A stretch of 64,000 bases of DNA. It comes from Lichina pygmaea (taxonomy: Eukaryota > Ascomycota > Lichinomycetes > Lichinales > Lichinaceae). Below the pieces are notes generated by a model. The model worked only from the letters and a program-made list of their open reading frames with translations. It did no database searches and was not told the origin of the DNA. Made by a program: the position numbers and the translations under genes. Positions 11,274 through 20,789 of this stretch are shown in pieces. The first letter of the stretch is position 1, and each line of letters opens with the position of its first letter. Location of the stretch: positions 2,170,001 through 2,234,000 of the forward strand of contig OY730171.1 in NCBI GenBank assembly GCA_963422465.1, written 5' to 3'.

Positions 11274-12443
11274 TCAAGTAGATCCCTCTTCAACGGCCTT
11301 TGTCTGTGGGAGCCAGTTCCACCTCCGTTCGTCGTATCGGCCAAACCTCTTCTTCCTTCTCCAGTGGACCTTCCTGTTTCGTCGATACTTTACCAAGCTC
11401 TGGTCCTCCTCGGGCGGCTCGACCATCCGTCTCTTTGCCGTCATGGCGCAGACCAGCTCGGCGTCGAACCCGCCCAACAGCTTAGCCTTGATGTTGACCC
11501 GTACAATGCCGTAGATGGTCGCCAGCGGCTCGAGGAGGAATTGGTGACATCTGTCGAGCGGTCTAGGCAGGACCCTGCGGCCACGAACTCTGGAATAGCA
11601 CCCGTCTTGGAAGACGATATCCACGTCTCGTAGGGCATGAGACCGATCAACTCCGGGCTCGACCATCTTCGACGCCAGCTCGGCAAGCCAGGATTGGTAG
11701 GTGTTGTACCGAGCCCGCATCTCGGAACCTCGACTGCTGTTGAGCCAGATGAGAATTTCGCATCGACGTAGATGCTTCGCATTAGCCGACGACAGCATGC
11801 TGAACGGGGACGACGGGCAACGGTCATTGAGCGCTCGTAGGCTGACACGGCCATCCGTTATGCGAGGACCGAGGTAAAAGGAGAAGCGATTCTCGCCATA
11901 GAAGATGCTGGCCGCCTCGCCGTGAACCTGTCTGTTCACGAGCAGCATTGCCGGGTATATGTCGACCGGAAGATTCGAACATGGCTCGCCCGGCCTGACG
12001 TGTCGCAGCCAGAGCCGGGGACCCCACCTCAGCGCCGCTGGGAGCACCTGCAGGGTGCCAGGCCTGACGAACACGAGCCGGTAGATGGCATTGCGGATCT
12101 CAGCTGGTAGGCGCAGAAACGGGAAGCAAGTCTTGGATGGCGGCTGGGGCCTTGGGGTCTGCCGAGCCCGGTGCCAGTAACACAGCGAGAATTCAGGGTC
12201 GTCTTCGTCTACGTAATCAGGTTCGTCGGTGACGGCTATGTTATGGAATGCCGGGCGTGCATGTGGGCCCGAGGGCAGGCACTCGTATCTGGTACAGTAA
12301 TTTCTTGGCGCCCGGTCAGTACGCGCCCGAGGGCTATGAGCTGCCGCGGCTGCGTAGCCAGCTGTGGTGTAGTTGTCGCTGTTGGGACCATAGTCGTTGT
12401 CGCTGCTGTTGTTGTTGACTTGGTCTGGCACACCCAGTAACAT
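11274..12443 (-). CDS. 2EXR / F-box-like domain protein, function unknown
   Basis: A single exon encodes 389 aa. The first 100 residues are low-complexity (Asn, Asp, Ala, Pro). The core FPFLRLPAEIRNAIYRLVF and, about 60 residues on, PAMLLVNRQVHGEAASIFYG match the pattern of fungal 2EXR/F-box-like proteins: a LP-x-E-[IL]-R-N-x-I-Y helix, then LL-x-x-N-R-Q-x-x-x-E-A-x-x-I-[FY]-Y. The C-terminus is basic (KYRRNRKVHWRRKKRFGRY). Such proteins are very numerous in Pezizomycotina, and most have no known partner. A SKP1 adaptor role is possible but not shown. No intron is needed. Confidence 0.8.
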   Translation of the reverse strand: MLLGVPDQVNNNSSDNDYGPNSDNYTTAGYAAAAAHSPRARTDRAPRNYCTRYECLPSGPHARPAFHNIAVTDEPDYVDEDDPEFSLCYWHRARQTPRPQPPSKTCFPFLRLPAEIRNAIYRLVFVRPGTLQVLPAALRWGPRLWLRHVRPGEPCSNLPVDIYPAMLLVNRQVHGEAASIFYGENRFSFYLGPRITDGRVSLRALNDRCPSSPFSMLSSANAKHLRRCEILIWLNSSRGSEMRARYNTYQSWLAELASKMVEPGVDRSHALRDVDIVFQDGCYSRVRGRRVLPRPLDRCHQFLLEPLATIYGIVRVNIKAKLLGGFDAELVCAMTAKRRMVEPPEEDQSLVKYRRNRKVHWRRKKRFGRYDERRWNWLPQTKAVEEGST

Positions 12444-13109
12444 GGTGACTGCGACTCGATTGATGCGGAGCAGGGTAGATGTCGTAGCGAGCAGTGGCGG
12501 GCAAGCTTAATTGATTACCGTGCTACGAATGTACCTCCGCCGACCCAACCCCGCACCTCCGCTACGATGATGCGCAGCTCTGCTTAGTCATAGAGTCTAC
12601 GTCGTGCGATAGCTACCTCCCTGGAAGCTCATTGTGCGGACTGGTGACAAGTTACCACCGAGTAAGTTTTTATTCGTCGGTTCTCCGTACCGACACGTCC
12701 AGATACATAATTGGCAAAAAAGATCCTATCCTTGAACTGGCGCTGCCTGGCCGCCTGGTACCGTAAAGGTAGACTTGTTTAAAATATTTGAGATAGATGG
12801 CTCTGTATGATACTGCAAGCTTTGCTGCACTATGCCCACGCCATGCTATCCTATCCTATCCTGCCCCATCATGTCATATCCTATCTGAATTCTTGACGCT
12901 CCAAGATGGCCAACGCTGCCCCAGGCAGCCATGCAAGACTGTCACCTACTCGCTCCCCCTCCCCCTCCCCCTCCTCCTCCACTTCCTTTGCTGGGAGGTG
13001 AAAAAGATATATAATCAGAGACGAGCGGGAATCGATGCTCGTGATGCAAAATGTAGACGATGTAGTTCGGAGGGACATCGTGGCGTGGAGAAGAAGATCG
13101 AACGATGCG
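12444..13109. other. Intergenic; ATCCT and CCCCT repeats
   Basis: This is the promoter side of the 2EXR gene and the 3' side of the kinase gene. It contains an ATCCT pentamer run (about 12847-12886) and a C-rich CCCCCT tract (about 12954-12980). The open frame running down to 12881 is only read-through past the kinase's GC-AG intron and is not coding. Confidence 0.6.
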
Positions 13110-14834
13110 TTACTGTAGTGGCTCTGAGCTGCTGGAAAGGCGGTTGAGGTGTAGATAGACGTCCGTGCCGTAGCTGCTCGTTGCGTGCGGTCCCAAAAGT
13201 CAGCTTCCAGTTGAAGAGCGCTAGGAGAGACTAGTGACGAGAGGCAGGAGGCAAGAGGCAAGGCGAATCCGGAACCCGGTCGGTGCTCAAGATGCCAGGG
13301 GAAGACGAGAAACATAGTCACTTGCCCCTCCATGCTGATGAGCTTGAGGTCGCCCCCAAAGTATCTCGCGTACAGCCGCGAGATGGGCAGGCCGTAGCCG
13401 AAGCCGGCCATGGGCGCCTTGAAGTCGCTCTTGTCGAAGTCCGGGTCGAGGCTGGGCGTGCGCTCGACGGTCGTGTACATGTACGTCCACACGAGCGGGA
13501 TGGCCGAGCGCGGGATGCCGCCGCCCTCGTCGCTGATCTTGATGGTGATGTCCTCCTTGCCCTCGGCCACGATGACCTTGGTCACGGGAAAGGCGTCCTT
13601 GTCCTGGCCGTGCGTCTCGACGACGGCGCGCAGGCTGTTCTTGAGCAGCTCGAAGAGCATGTGGCTCAGGTGGGCCGGCACGTACATGAAGTTCAGGTCG
13701 TTGTCGCACACGAGCTGGATCTTCGGGGCGTCGAAGAGCCCGTAGTGGTCCTCGCACACGAAGCGCGCGTTCTCGATGGCTTCCTGCGCCAGCTCACGCA
13801 CGTTCGTCCTCGTGCAGATGATGCCGACGTAGTCCGGCTCGGACCGGTGCTGCTGCTCCGTCAGAGCGATGTGCTGCCCGATCAACATGCGGATCCCGAT
13901 GCGGGACATGTAGAAGCGGTCGAGGAAGGACTGTATGGTCTGGTCGATCTGCATCCGCTGCTTCTTGCGCTTGTACTCGAGGATGCCCTGGGCTGAGCGG
14001 TGCACGCGCGAGGCGGCGTCAGCCTAGATCACGAGTGGTTCAATATGCGCAGGAGCCGGGGTCGTCGTCGGGGCGCGTTCGAGAGCCGAACGGGCCGTTC
14101 TTACCGACGGTCGTCACCACGCCATCGTGCCTTCGTTTGATGCCCCCTAGCGTCTTCGCGAAACGCCTGTTGTAGTCGTCGAGTTCTGGTGGCCAGTCGA
14201 TTCCGTTGTCTACGGTGACGTAGTAGCGTCGAGTCGCGCTGGATCTCCTCGCAATCCCGGCGCCACTGGCCTCATCCTCCCGCCAGCGCAACGAGCTGTA
14301 CTCGCCAGGCTCGACGCTTGGGTTTCTGGTGGTGCCGCTGATCATGGTCGAGCCGTTGACGTTGTACTTCGAGGGCCGAAACAGGCGTTCCTTGACCGGC
14401 TGCCTCAACGTCGGTCGCCTGAGGTTCGTGATCTCCTACACCGACGGTAGCACGCCAGGCTTTAGTGTTCGCTTCGAGAGCTCGACGCAAGCTCGAAGGA
14501 GCTTACCTCGAACGACTGGGCGTACCAGTTCTTGACTCGCTGTATCGAGGGCATCTCATTCAGCCCATCTGGTAGGTGGTCGAGCTCCCGCACGCGGTGC
14601 GCCAATCTGATGGGGAGCTCTTCGGATAAGAACTGCGACGCCCGGAACAAGGTGCCTTGCGATTGGACGTCAGCATCTACCCAATTGATTGGCTGCGAGC
14701 TATGGGCAAGCTACGATACCTATCGATGGTCGTTCTCCAAACTGCACCATCTGCCGGAGGCTGACTCCCGTCGCGGGGAAGCCCGAGTAATGTTTGATGG
14801 TGTCCGTCAGCAAGGGGGACGTCTTCCAGGACAT
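13110..14834 (-). CDS. Pyruvate dehydrogenase kinase, mitochondrial
   Basis: The kinase phosphorylates the E1-alpha subunit of pyruvate dehydrogenase and switches the complex off. The hand-built model has five exons: 14720-14834, 14507-14655, 14105-14435, 13326-13992 and 13110-13173. They total 1326 nt, a whole number of codons, giving 441 aa. The start MSWKTSPLLTDTIKHYSGFP, then GVSLRQMVQFGERPSIG and TLFRASQFLSEELPIRLAHR, are family hallmarks. The GHKL ATPase motifs are clear: N-box ELLKNSLRA (Asn near residue 317), G1 DEGGG (near 353) and G2 GFGYGLP (near 395). The tail YGTDVYLHLNRLSSSSEPLQ is the usual end and is reached only by a GC-AG intron. A variable loop in exon 3 is longer than in animals. 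The branched-chain kinase is the alternative, but the N-terminal match favours the pyruvate enzyme. Confidence 0.92.
13174..13325 (-). other. Predicted GC-AG intron in pyruvate dehydrogenase kinase
   Basis: The donor is GCAAGT, the usual form of the rare GC class, and the acceptor is GAGCAG. The 152-bp intron joins SMEG to YGTDVYLH, exactly as in the family. No GT donor gives this join. Unspliced, the frame runs on into low-complexity sequence to 12881. Confidence 0.82.
13993..14104 (-). other. Predicted intron 3 of the kinase gene
   Basis: The 112-bp intron (GTAAGA to CTCAG) joins VVTTV to AQGILEYKRKKQ. Confidence 0.82.
14436..14506 (-). other. Predicted intron 2 of the kinase gene
   Basis: The 71-bp intron (GTAAGC to TGTAG) joins WYAQSFE to EITNLRRPTL. 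Confidence 0.82.
14656..14719 (-). other. Predicted intron 1 of the kinase gene
   Basis: The 64-bp intron (GTATCG to GCAAG, with a GCTGAC branch-like motif) joins RPSIG to TLFRASQF. Confidence 0.8.
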
Positions 14835-16345
14835 CTTCGGATGCTGCACGCCTCCAAAGCGCTTTTGGGTCCCTGAAGCCGATCGTGTCCCGGATTTCGT
14901 CTCTCCAATGTGTGTCGCAACTCATGCCATTCGGATTCAGCGGGCTGCATCGAGGCTATGGACTACCGCATCATACAAGTCCCAGTGCCAACGAACGTCG
15001 TTCCAGGAGAGCACCGCATTCGAGCCGTGGTGATACCGTATGTCGATGACGGTTGTGCGCCAGATTGGAGACGGTTGCTGCAGATGATCAGAAGAGATGA
15101 GTCACGGTGGGTGGTGTGCGGGAGCGAGGTTGGCGACTGTCATGGTAGCTTAGCGATGTCGGTGCTTCGGCAGCATGCGAGAGCGACGTGACATGTGCAG
15201 CTTAAGTGCCACGGGTGGGACGATAATCAGTTCTAGTGGGACTGGCTACCGTAACTTAGCCAACCCGTTCCTTGGCTTTTGAATGCGCCTCGGCTCGAGT
15301 AGCCGAGGTCCTGTGCCTTGCAGCTCCGCCGGCCAGGGTTGATCACAAGATGGACCATTGAAATAGATTGCAAGTCCGCTGCAGTACATACGTACGACCC
15401 ATGGACTGATTTCCGTCCATCGGCCTGCCAGAGGAAAGCACAGGACGTTGTGCCACTCCTGAGCGAGTGCATCAACCAGTTCGGCAGCAACTCTGTACCG
15501 TACCCGTACCGTACCGTACCAGACACGCCGGGGTGGCTTTAAACGATAACGACGACGCTGTTTGATTTCCCTAGCAGTCGATGTATGTAGGTTCCTACAT
15601 AAACACGAGAACCGAAGACGAAAAGCAGCACTCTCCAGACCATGAATCTGGTCTTGTATGGGCAACGTACAGTATGATGGGCCAGTCGATGCTTCTCCCT
15701 TATTCACCGTCTCTTCTTCCCTCCGAAGAAGCCTAAGCCGAGATTCGAGAGCGAGAAGTATCCATAGACAATTTTTAACCCCGTCCGCCGTTCAAATTCG
15801 ATTCTCAACATCTTCTGAGCAGCGTCTGCCTCAGAGGGAACAACAGAAGTGCCTAGATCGACATTCTGAAATATCCTGATGTCTGTGTTCATTTCTGGTA
15901 CTCATAGAATCATCTTGAAGACCAGACAGTAGAGCCCCAACCACCTTCTCCATTATTGATCATACGAGAGAATGGTGGATAGCACTTCCATTGTACTTGA
16001 AGGTGATGTGATTGCATGTGGTCAATACTCCCAGGCGAGCGGAGATCTGAAGGATTTTGCCTCTCCTTGTCGGAAAAGCGATGCTTGGGAAGGCATAGAT
16101 CGAAGTTCGAGGAGGGGTGACTGGGACCTTTGTGAATGACCACTCCAGACCCCCCACAGAACAATTCTCGCTGCTATGACAACGATGCGCAGGTCAAACT
16201 CATCCCTCAACAAGTAGAGCACCGATCCGCCCAGGCCAGAGTGGGCCGAGCCACAGGCCAGGGCTCTCGCCGTGCTTAATAAAACTCCTTAACCAGACTT
16301 ACATCTGTACAAAACATCAAGACCGGTTTCATACTTCACCGAGCG
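14835..16345. other. Intergenic, no gene seen
   Basis: About 1.5 kb separate the kinase start and the P450 stop. A 153-codon minus frame (15246-15707) and several shorter frames lack any recognisable domain, and one contains the CCGTACCGTACC repeat at about 15496-15522. I do not call a gene. Confidence 0.55.
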
Positions 16346-18193
16346 TCACTCGCCCTTTAGTGGAATGTCGTCCTGCGATCTGGAAAAGGTTACTGTGACT
16401 GGCGATGCGGGCTGGAGGATGATGTTCGCCTTCATCGGCATGGGCGAGTCCGACGACGTGTACGCGATCCCGTCGAAGTGCTGCAGGATCCGGACGATGA
16501 TGTAGGACATCTCCGTCAGGGCGAACTGCTGCCCGATACAGATGCGCGGGCCGCCGTTGAAGGGGACAAACTGCCACGGCTTTGGCGTCCAGCTCTCCCA
16601 CCGCTCAGGGTGAAACTCTTCTGGGGACGGGAAGGGAGGTGAGCCCGGGTACAGATCGCCGCGTCGATGCATAGTCAGAATCGAGTACACGACCGGCGTG
16701 TCCTTGAGGACGCCGATCGGTTGCAGCCTATCCGGCCCACCGCCGTGAGGCAGGGTCGTGTCTTGCAGCGCAGCGCGGATGTTGAACGGCACGACGGGAT
16801 ACAGCCGCAAGGTCTCGCTCATGACGTGTTGGAGATACTTCATGGACTTGAGATCGTCGTATGTCGGTGCTCGTCGGAAGCCGAGCGTTTCGTAGATCTC
16901 CCGTCGGAGACGAGCTACGACCTTCGGCTGCCGAGAAATCTCGTAGAAGGTCCAGCTCAGTGTGGCAGCCGTCGTGTCCTAGGGGCCATGTCAGTCAGAA
17001 GGATGCCGCAAGGCCCATGAGCCACTACAGCATCAGGATGACGATGATCGCCTACCCTTCCCGCAAGAAGCACCGAGATGATCTGGTCGCGCAACATCTT
17101 CCGGTCCCGCGTGCAGCCGGCCAAAGCATGCAGGAAGGTGTATCCATGATCGGATTTGTTCTTCTCGAGCCCCTCGGGTGATAGACGCAAGCCATCTTCG
17201 ATGAACGGAACCATGAAGTTGTCGAGCACCTTGAGATGCTTTCTGTACGCTCCCCTGGGCCAGACCTTGTGAATCGGACTGGTCCAGCATCCCATGTCAG
17301 CAGAGGGCCAAACCCCGTATCTTCAGAGGTCGACGCCCCGAGAAGCTTACCCCAATCGAGACCAGATGCTCTGGATCCTCTGGACCTCGCCGAAGGACTC
17401 CGCAAACTCAGCCTAGCCGGAACATCATCGAACGCGGTCAGCCGGAGCTCGACCGACGAAGCAGCAAGATCCGCGGTATTTTCCCATCCGCTCACCTTCG
17501 GGTTATCCAAACTGCCAACGCTCTTCCCGAGCAGGAAGTCCGTCGCCACGTCGAGTGTGAGACAGAAAAAAAGAGCCTTGACGTCGACCTCCTCGCCGTT
17601 GCCGCTCAGCTTCGGCAGCAAGATCTGAAAGTGTCTCTCGAAGGTGTCGAGGTCCGAGATACGGTCCTTAACGAACAGCGGACGTAGCAGCTGCCGGCTC
17701 TGGTGCCACAGATCGAGGTCGGTCGTGAAGATGGAGTCGCCGAGAAACTCATGCCACTCTTCGTGGAAATCTTTGCCCTTGCCATAGTCCCCGAATTGGG
17801 TTGCCAGGACCGCCTTGATGTTCTCCGGTTCGTCCGTGAAGATAAGACGCTCCCCGCCACAATTGGTCTCCAGCGTCCGCGAGCCCCAGGTCTCGAAGAA
17901 ACCGCGCCACGACTCCAAGTCGGCGTGATCGTGAGCTGCTTTCAGGAGACGATAGACGAAGTCAAGGCCTTTCGAGAACTCAGCTGCTTCGCTCGACCCT
18001 GATATGCTGCTGACGGGGACAATAGACGCGTACCCAAGGGGAGATAGGTGCGAACAACCTGCGCACGCCCGCCAAGTGCCTGAATGCGGCGCTCTTCATC
18101 ACGCTGTCTGGCCACTACGATCGCTGCAACGGCTACGGCCAACACCGCCACCAATCCCCAAGAATAGGCGTGTCCTAGAATGTCCTGCAGCAT
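16346..18193 (-). CDS. Cytochrome P450, CYP52/CYP539-like
   Basis: This is a haem-thiolate monooxygenase anchored in the ER, of the fungal group that hydroxylates alkanes and fatty acids. The exact substrate cannot be read from sequence. Exons are 18034-18193, 17496-17968, 17351-17412, 17056-17278 and 16346-16978, 1551 nt in all, giving 516 aa. The N-terminus has one membrane helix (WGLVAVLAVAVAAIVVA) followed by a basic stretch. The I-helix motif AGRDTTA is rebuilt across intron 4. The K-helix ExxR is ETLRLYP (near residue 361). The haem loop is FVPFNGGPRICIGQ, with the Cys ligand near residue 453. The FNGGPR-x-CIGQ form is characteristic of the CYP52 clan. It stands alone here with no cluster partners. 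Confidence 0.9.
16979..17055 (-). other. Predicted P450 intron 4
   Basis: The 77-bp intron (GTAGGC to CCTAG) splits the oxygen-binding I-helix motif AGR/DTTA. Confidence 0.82.
17279..17350 (-). other. Predicted P450 intron 3
   Basis: The 72-bp intron (GTAAGC to ACCAG) joins SIWSRLG to PIHKVWPRGAY. Confidence 0.8.
17413..17495 (-). other. Predicted P450 intron 2
   Basis: The 83-bp intron (GTGAGC to GCTAG, with a GCTGAC branch-like motif) joins SLDNPK to AEFAESFGEV. Confidence 0.8.
17969..18033 (-). other. Predicted P450 intron 1
   Basis: The 65-bp intron (GTACGC to GAAAG) joins TYLPLG to LDFVYRLLK, the usual fungal pattern. A nearer acceptor at 17999 would make an intron of only 35 bp and is unlikely. 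Confidence 0.7.
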
Positions 18194-18819
18194 GATGGAT
18201 AGCCGCCTGGAAAACCGATGGATCTTTGTCTGTCATGAGCAAGAGCGCGGGCGGCAGCCAAGTCCACTCGGGTAAACGAGCCCGGACTCAATCCTTCTCA
18301 TGTCGGGGGCAGAAGCCGAGGTTATCTGCTCGGGGCAAGGCTGGGGACGACAGCGAGCTGAAAGGCGGGGAAATGCTTTCGCCGCGCTGGCGGGGTGGCT
18401 GCAGCTGCTAGTCACGGTTACCACCAAACCTTCGTGCTCGTCTGCTGCTCGTGCGGCTGAGCGTATGTAGGTCAGCTGCGCGGCGTTGAAACGACGACGA
18501 AGCTTCCGCCAGATGGCTCGGCGAAGGCGAACCACCTTTCCTATCTCGGTACTCTTTCCGTGGTCAGCGCTAAGCCTCAATCGAGAGGCAGCGCTTAGTA
18601 AGCTGCCGATAGAAATATAGGAAGAGTTGAAGCTTCTGCCGATATCGATGTCAAGGCCTTGTCTACAGCATTCGCCAGAGTGAACTGTACTTCATGCTTG
18701 TTAGACATCCTTGTGTGGGTTGTAATATAGTTATGATTAATCAAAGAAACAGCACCGTAGGCCTCATCTGCAGATGAATGTACCCTGCCACAGCTGCTGG
18801 GGTTAAGGAAAGTCCCCAC
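18194..18819. other. Intergenic, nothing recognised
   Basis: These 626 bp hold the P450 promoter and the mL50 3' flank. No domain-bearing frame, tRNA or clear repeat was seen. Confidence 0.6.
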
Positions 18820-20183
18820 CTAGCCTCTCCCAACAACCTGCAGGCCTCTCTGCAGCAGCTCGTTCTCGATCACCTTCCAACGCCCGACGGCCAGATCGTC
18901 ATTGATCGGGGTGACGCGTTTGGGAATGACCTTGACGTTGAGCAACGACTTCAGCTGCTCGTCCTCCATCAGCACATGCGCCAGCTTCTTGGCCTTCGGT
19001 GGTTGCATGAGGAAGTCGTGGAGGTCGTGCAGGCTGCCCAGTTTGGAAATGACGTGGTCGGGGATGCGGCGCCCCGTGAGCTGCATTACCCGTTTCACCA
19101 TCTGAAGTGTCGTGAGAGAGGGTCAGCGTTCAACACATAGGAGACTGAGATGGGCAAGCAGCGGGGCTCCAGGTGAAAGCGCACTGCAAACTTGATGTGC
19201 GGACCGGTCAACTGGGTGGATAGCCAGTCGGGATTCCATGAGGATATCTGCGCTTCTAGTTGCTCGATGAACTGTTCGTGGCTTTTGCTTGGCTGACGTC
19301 GCAAGCGTTGCTCTTCAACTGCCCATCTCGCAGTTGGTCGCCAAGCCTCTGTTGCCGTAGCGTTGTGTGTTCCGTGGGTATCTGTGTGCTCCGGCAGCAG
19401 TGCGTTCTCTCCGTGCCTATCTAGTTCCTGCCCCTGTTCTTCCTCGAACCTCTCTTCGGTTGTCCTGTCCCCTGGCCCTCCGGCTACGATTGTCTTGACC
19501 GAGCTGAGAATGTCGTCGCGGGTCTCATCGCTTGGATATAGCAGGTCAACACGCAAAGCGTTGTTCGAGGGGACAATCTGCACATCAGCCGTGAGGTCGG
19601 TCGAGCCTTCCATCTTCGTGGCGCTCGCCAGCGACCGCTGTGCACCGTGCAGCGTGTAGATTTCGACGGCTGCTTGATGTAGAGCCATGGTCAATTCCGA
19701 AGGTGAAGTAAGCTGAGCCGAGGTCATGAATCTATGCATACTACTATCAGCGACCTCGGCGTCCCGCGACTATGATCAGCTCCTGATAGAAGGTAGCGCC
19801 CACCCTTGGAACTGATGCTCAGGATCCCCGGTCGACGTAGAGTCTTCGCCAAACCCTCCAACGCTTTCCAAGCCGTCCCAGGTAGTGGCCGGCACGTAGA
19901 CATGAGCGATCTTCTTTTCCACGTCTGCAACTCCCTCCTTTCTCTCTGTCGCCTTCCGCCGTTGTAGATCTCTCTCACGTTCCTCCTGGGTGAGTTGCGC
20001 GTATGGATCGGTCTGTCCTGGCGGGCTGTCCGTTCCCCAGATCCGTCGTCGCATTCGCTCTGTCACGGATAGAGATTCGAATCTCTTCGTAGTGATAGAA
20101 AAGCTGGCTCGAGGGACCGATCTTGACGCTCGAATCCGACATATGAGGCATACCACCTGCGGACTCACAGCCAGGTGCGACAT
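18820..20183 (-). CDS. Mitochondrial ribosomal protein mL50
   Basis: This is a component of the mitochondrial large ribosomal subunit. Exons are 19804-20183, 19185-19740 and 18820-19101, 1218 nt in all, giving 405 aa. The N-terminus has a CLICRIRASRSVPRASFS-type mitochondrial leader, followed by RMRRRIWGTDSPPGQTDPY and YVPATTWDGLESVGG, both typical of the fungal protein. The middle exon carries SELTMALHQAAVEIYTLHGA. The last exon carries VMQLTGRRIPDHVISKL and a K/L-rich end. Introns are 19741-19803 (GTGGGC to GTAG) and 19102-19184 (GTGCGC to TTCAG, branch-like GCTGACC). The central acidic and polar linker is low-complexity. Identification rests on the N-terminal and C-terminal blocks. Confidence 0.85.
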
Positions 20184-20765
20184 TCTTTCCTGAGCCCGCG
20201 CAGACGACTATATCGAGGTAGGTTTTTACCTGTGTTGTATACTGGCAGCGTCGAGCACGTGATTGTTATAGTACGTACGGAAGTACTCCCGTACACGGTA
20301 CGATACTCCCCAGTGCTCCTGTACGGTAGTCGCTCTACGGTGCCGTACCGTATAGCAAGCTGCTCCCGTAAGTATACCGTCTGATACCGTGGATTCTAGA
20401 GCTCCTGCAGAGCTATTACGTAGGTTCCGCCGGAGTACATAGAGTGGCACGACACAAGTCTGCGTACATCTTCATACATAATCTACCTCGGTTGAGTCCG
20501 GACGATCAATACATCATCACTTGCTGCTGTCGCTGTAAATCTGATTCTGTCGCATTACTTAAGAATATAGCGGGCGATGGGTGGTACTGGTGTATGCAGA
20601 CTTGTGTCGTGACACTGTACGTACGTAACGTACCTGCTGGAATACCTCGTATGTACGGAGTACGAGGGCGCAATCAGTTCATTGCGTCGTTGCCACGACC
20701 AATGACTTCACATCTCAACCTCTCGTCGATCGCTACCTTATAGCAAGGCTAACTTGGCCGGCGTC
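20184..20765. promoter_or_regulatory. Divergent promoter region with GTAC palindromes
   Basis: This 0.58-kb space separates the divergent mL50 and ATG29 genes. It is unusually rich in GTACGTACGG, CCGTACACGG, GTACGGTAG and TATGTACGGAGTACGAG words (about 20271-20365 and 20617-20666). No TATA box is clear. Confidence 0.55.
20271..20365. repeat. GTAC palindrome cluster
   Basis: Overlapping GTAC-centred palindromes lie in a divergent promoter, of the same word family as at 1264 and 10108. Confidence 0.7.
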
Positions 20766-20789
20766 ATGAGTCGCTTTCCCTTGGGCAGT

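Noticed and set aside
12881-13109. C-terminal extension of the kinase frame
   Set aside because: It arises only from reading through the GC-AG intron. The conserved family tail ends at 13110.
13283-13996. 237-codon plus-strand frame opposite the pyruvate dehydrogenase kinase
   Set aside because: It is rich in Arg, Val, His and Asp from the reverse complement of a GC-rich coding exon. The minus strand carries all kinase motifs.
15246-15707. 153-codon minus frame between the kinase and P450 genes
   Set aside because: It includes a GTAC repeat, has no domain, and its composition resembles non-coding DNA.
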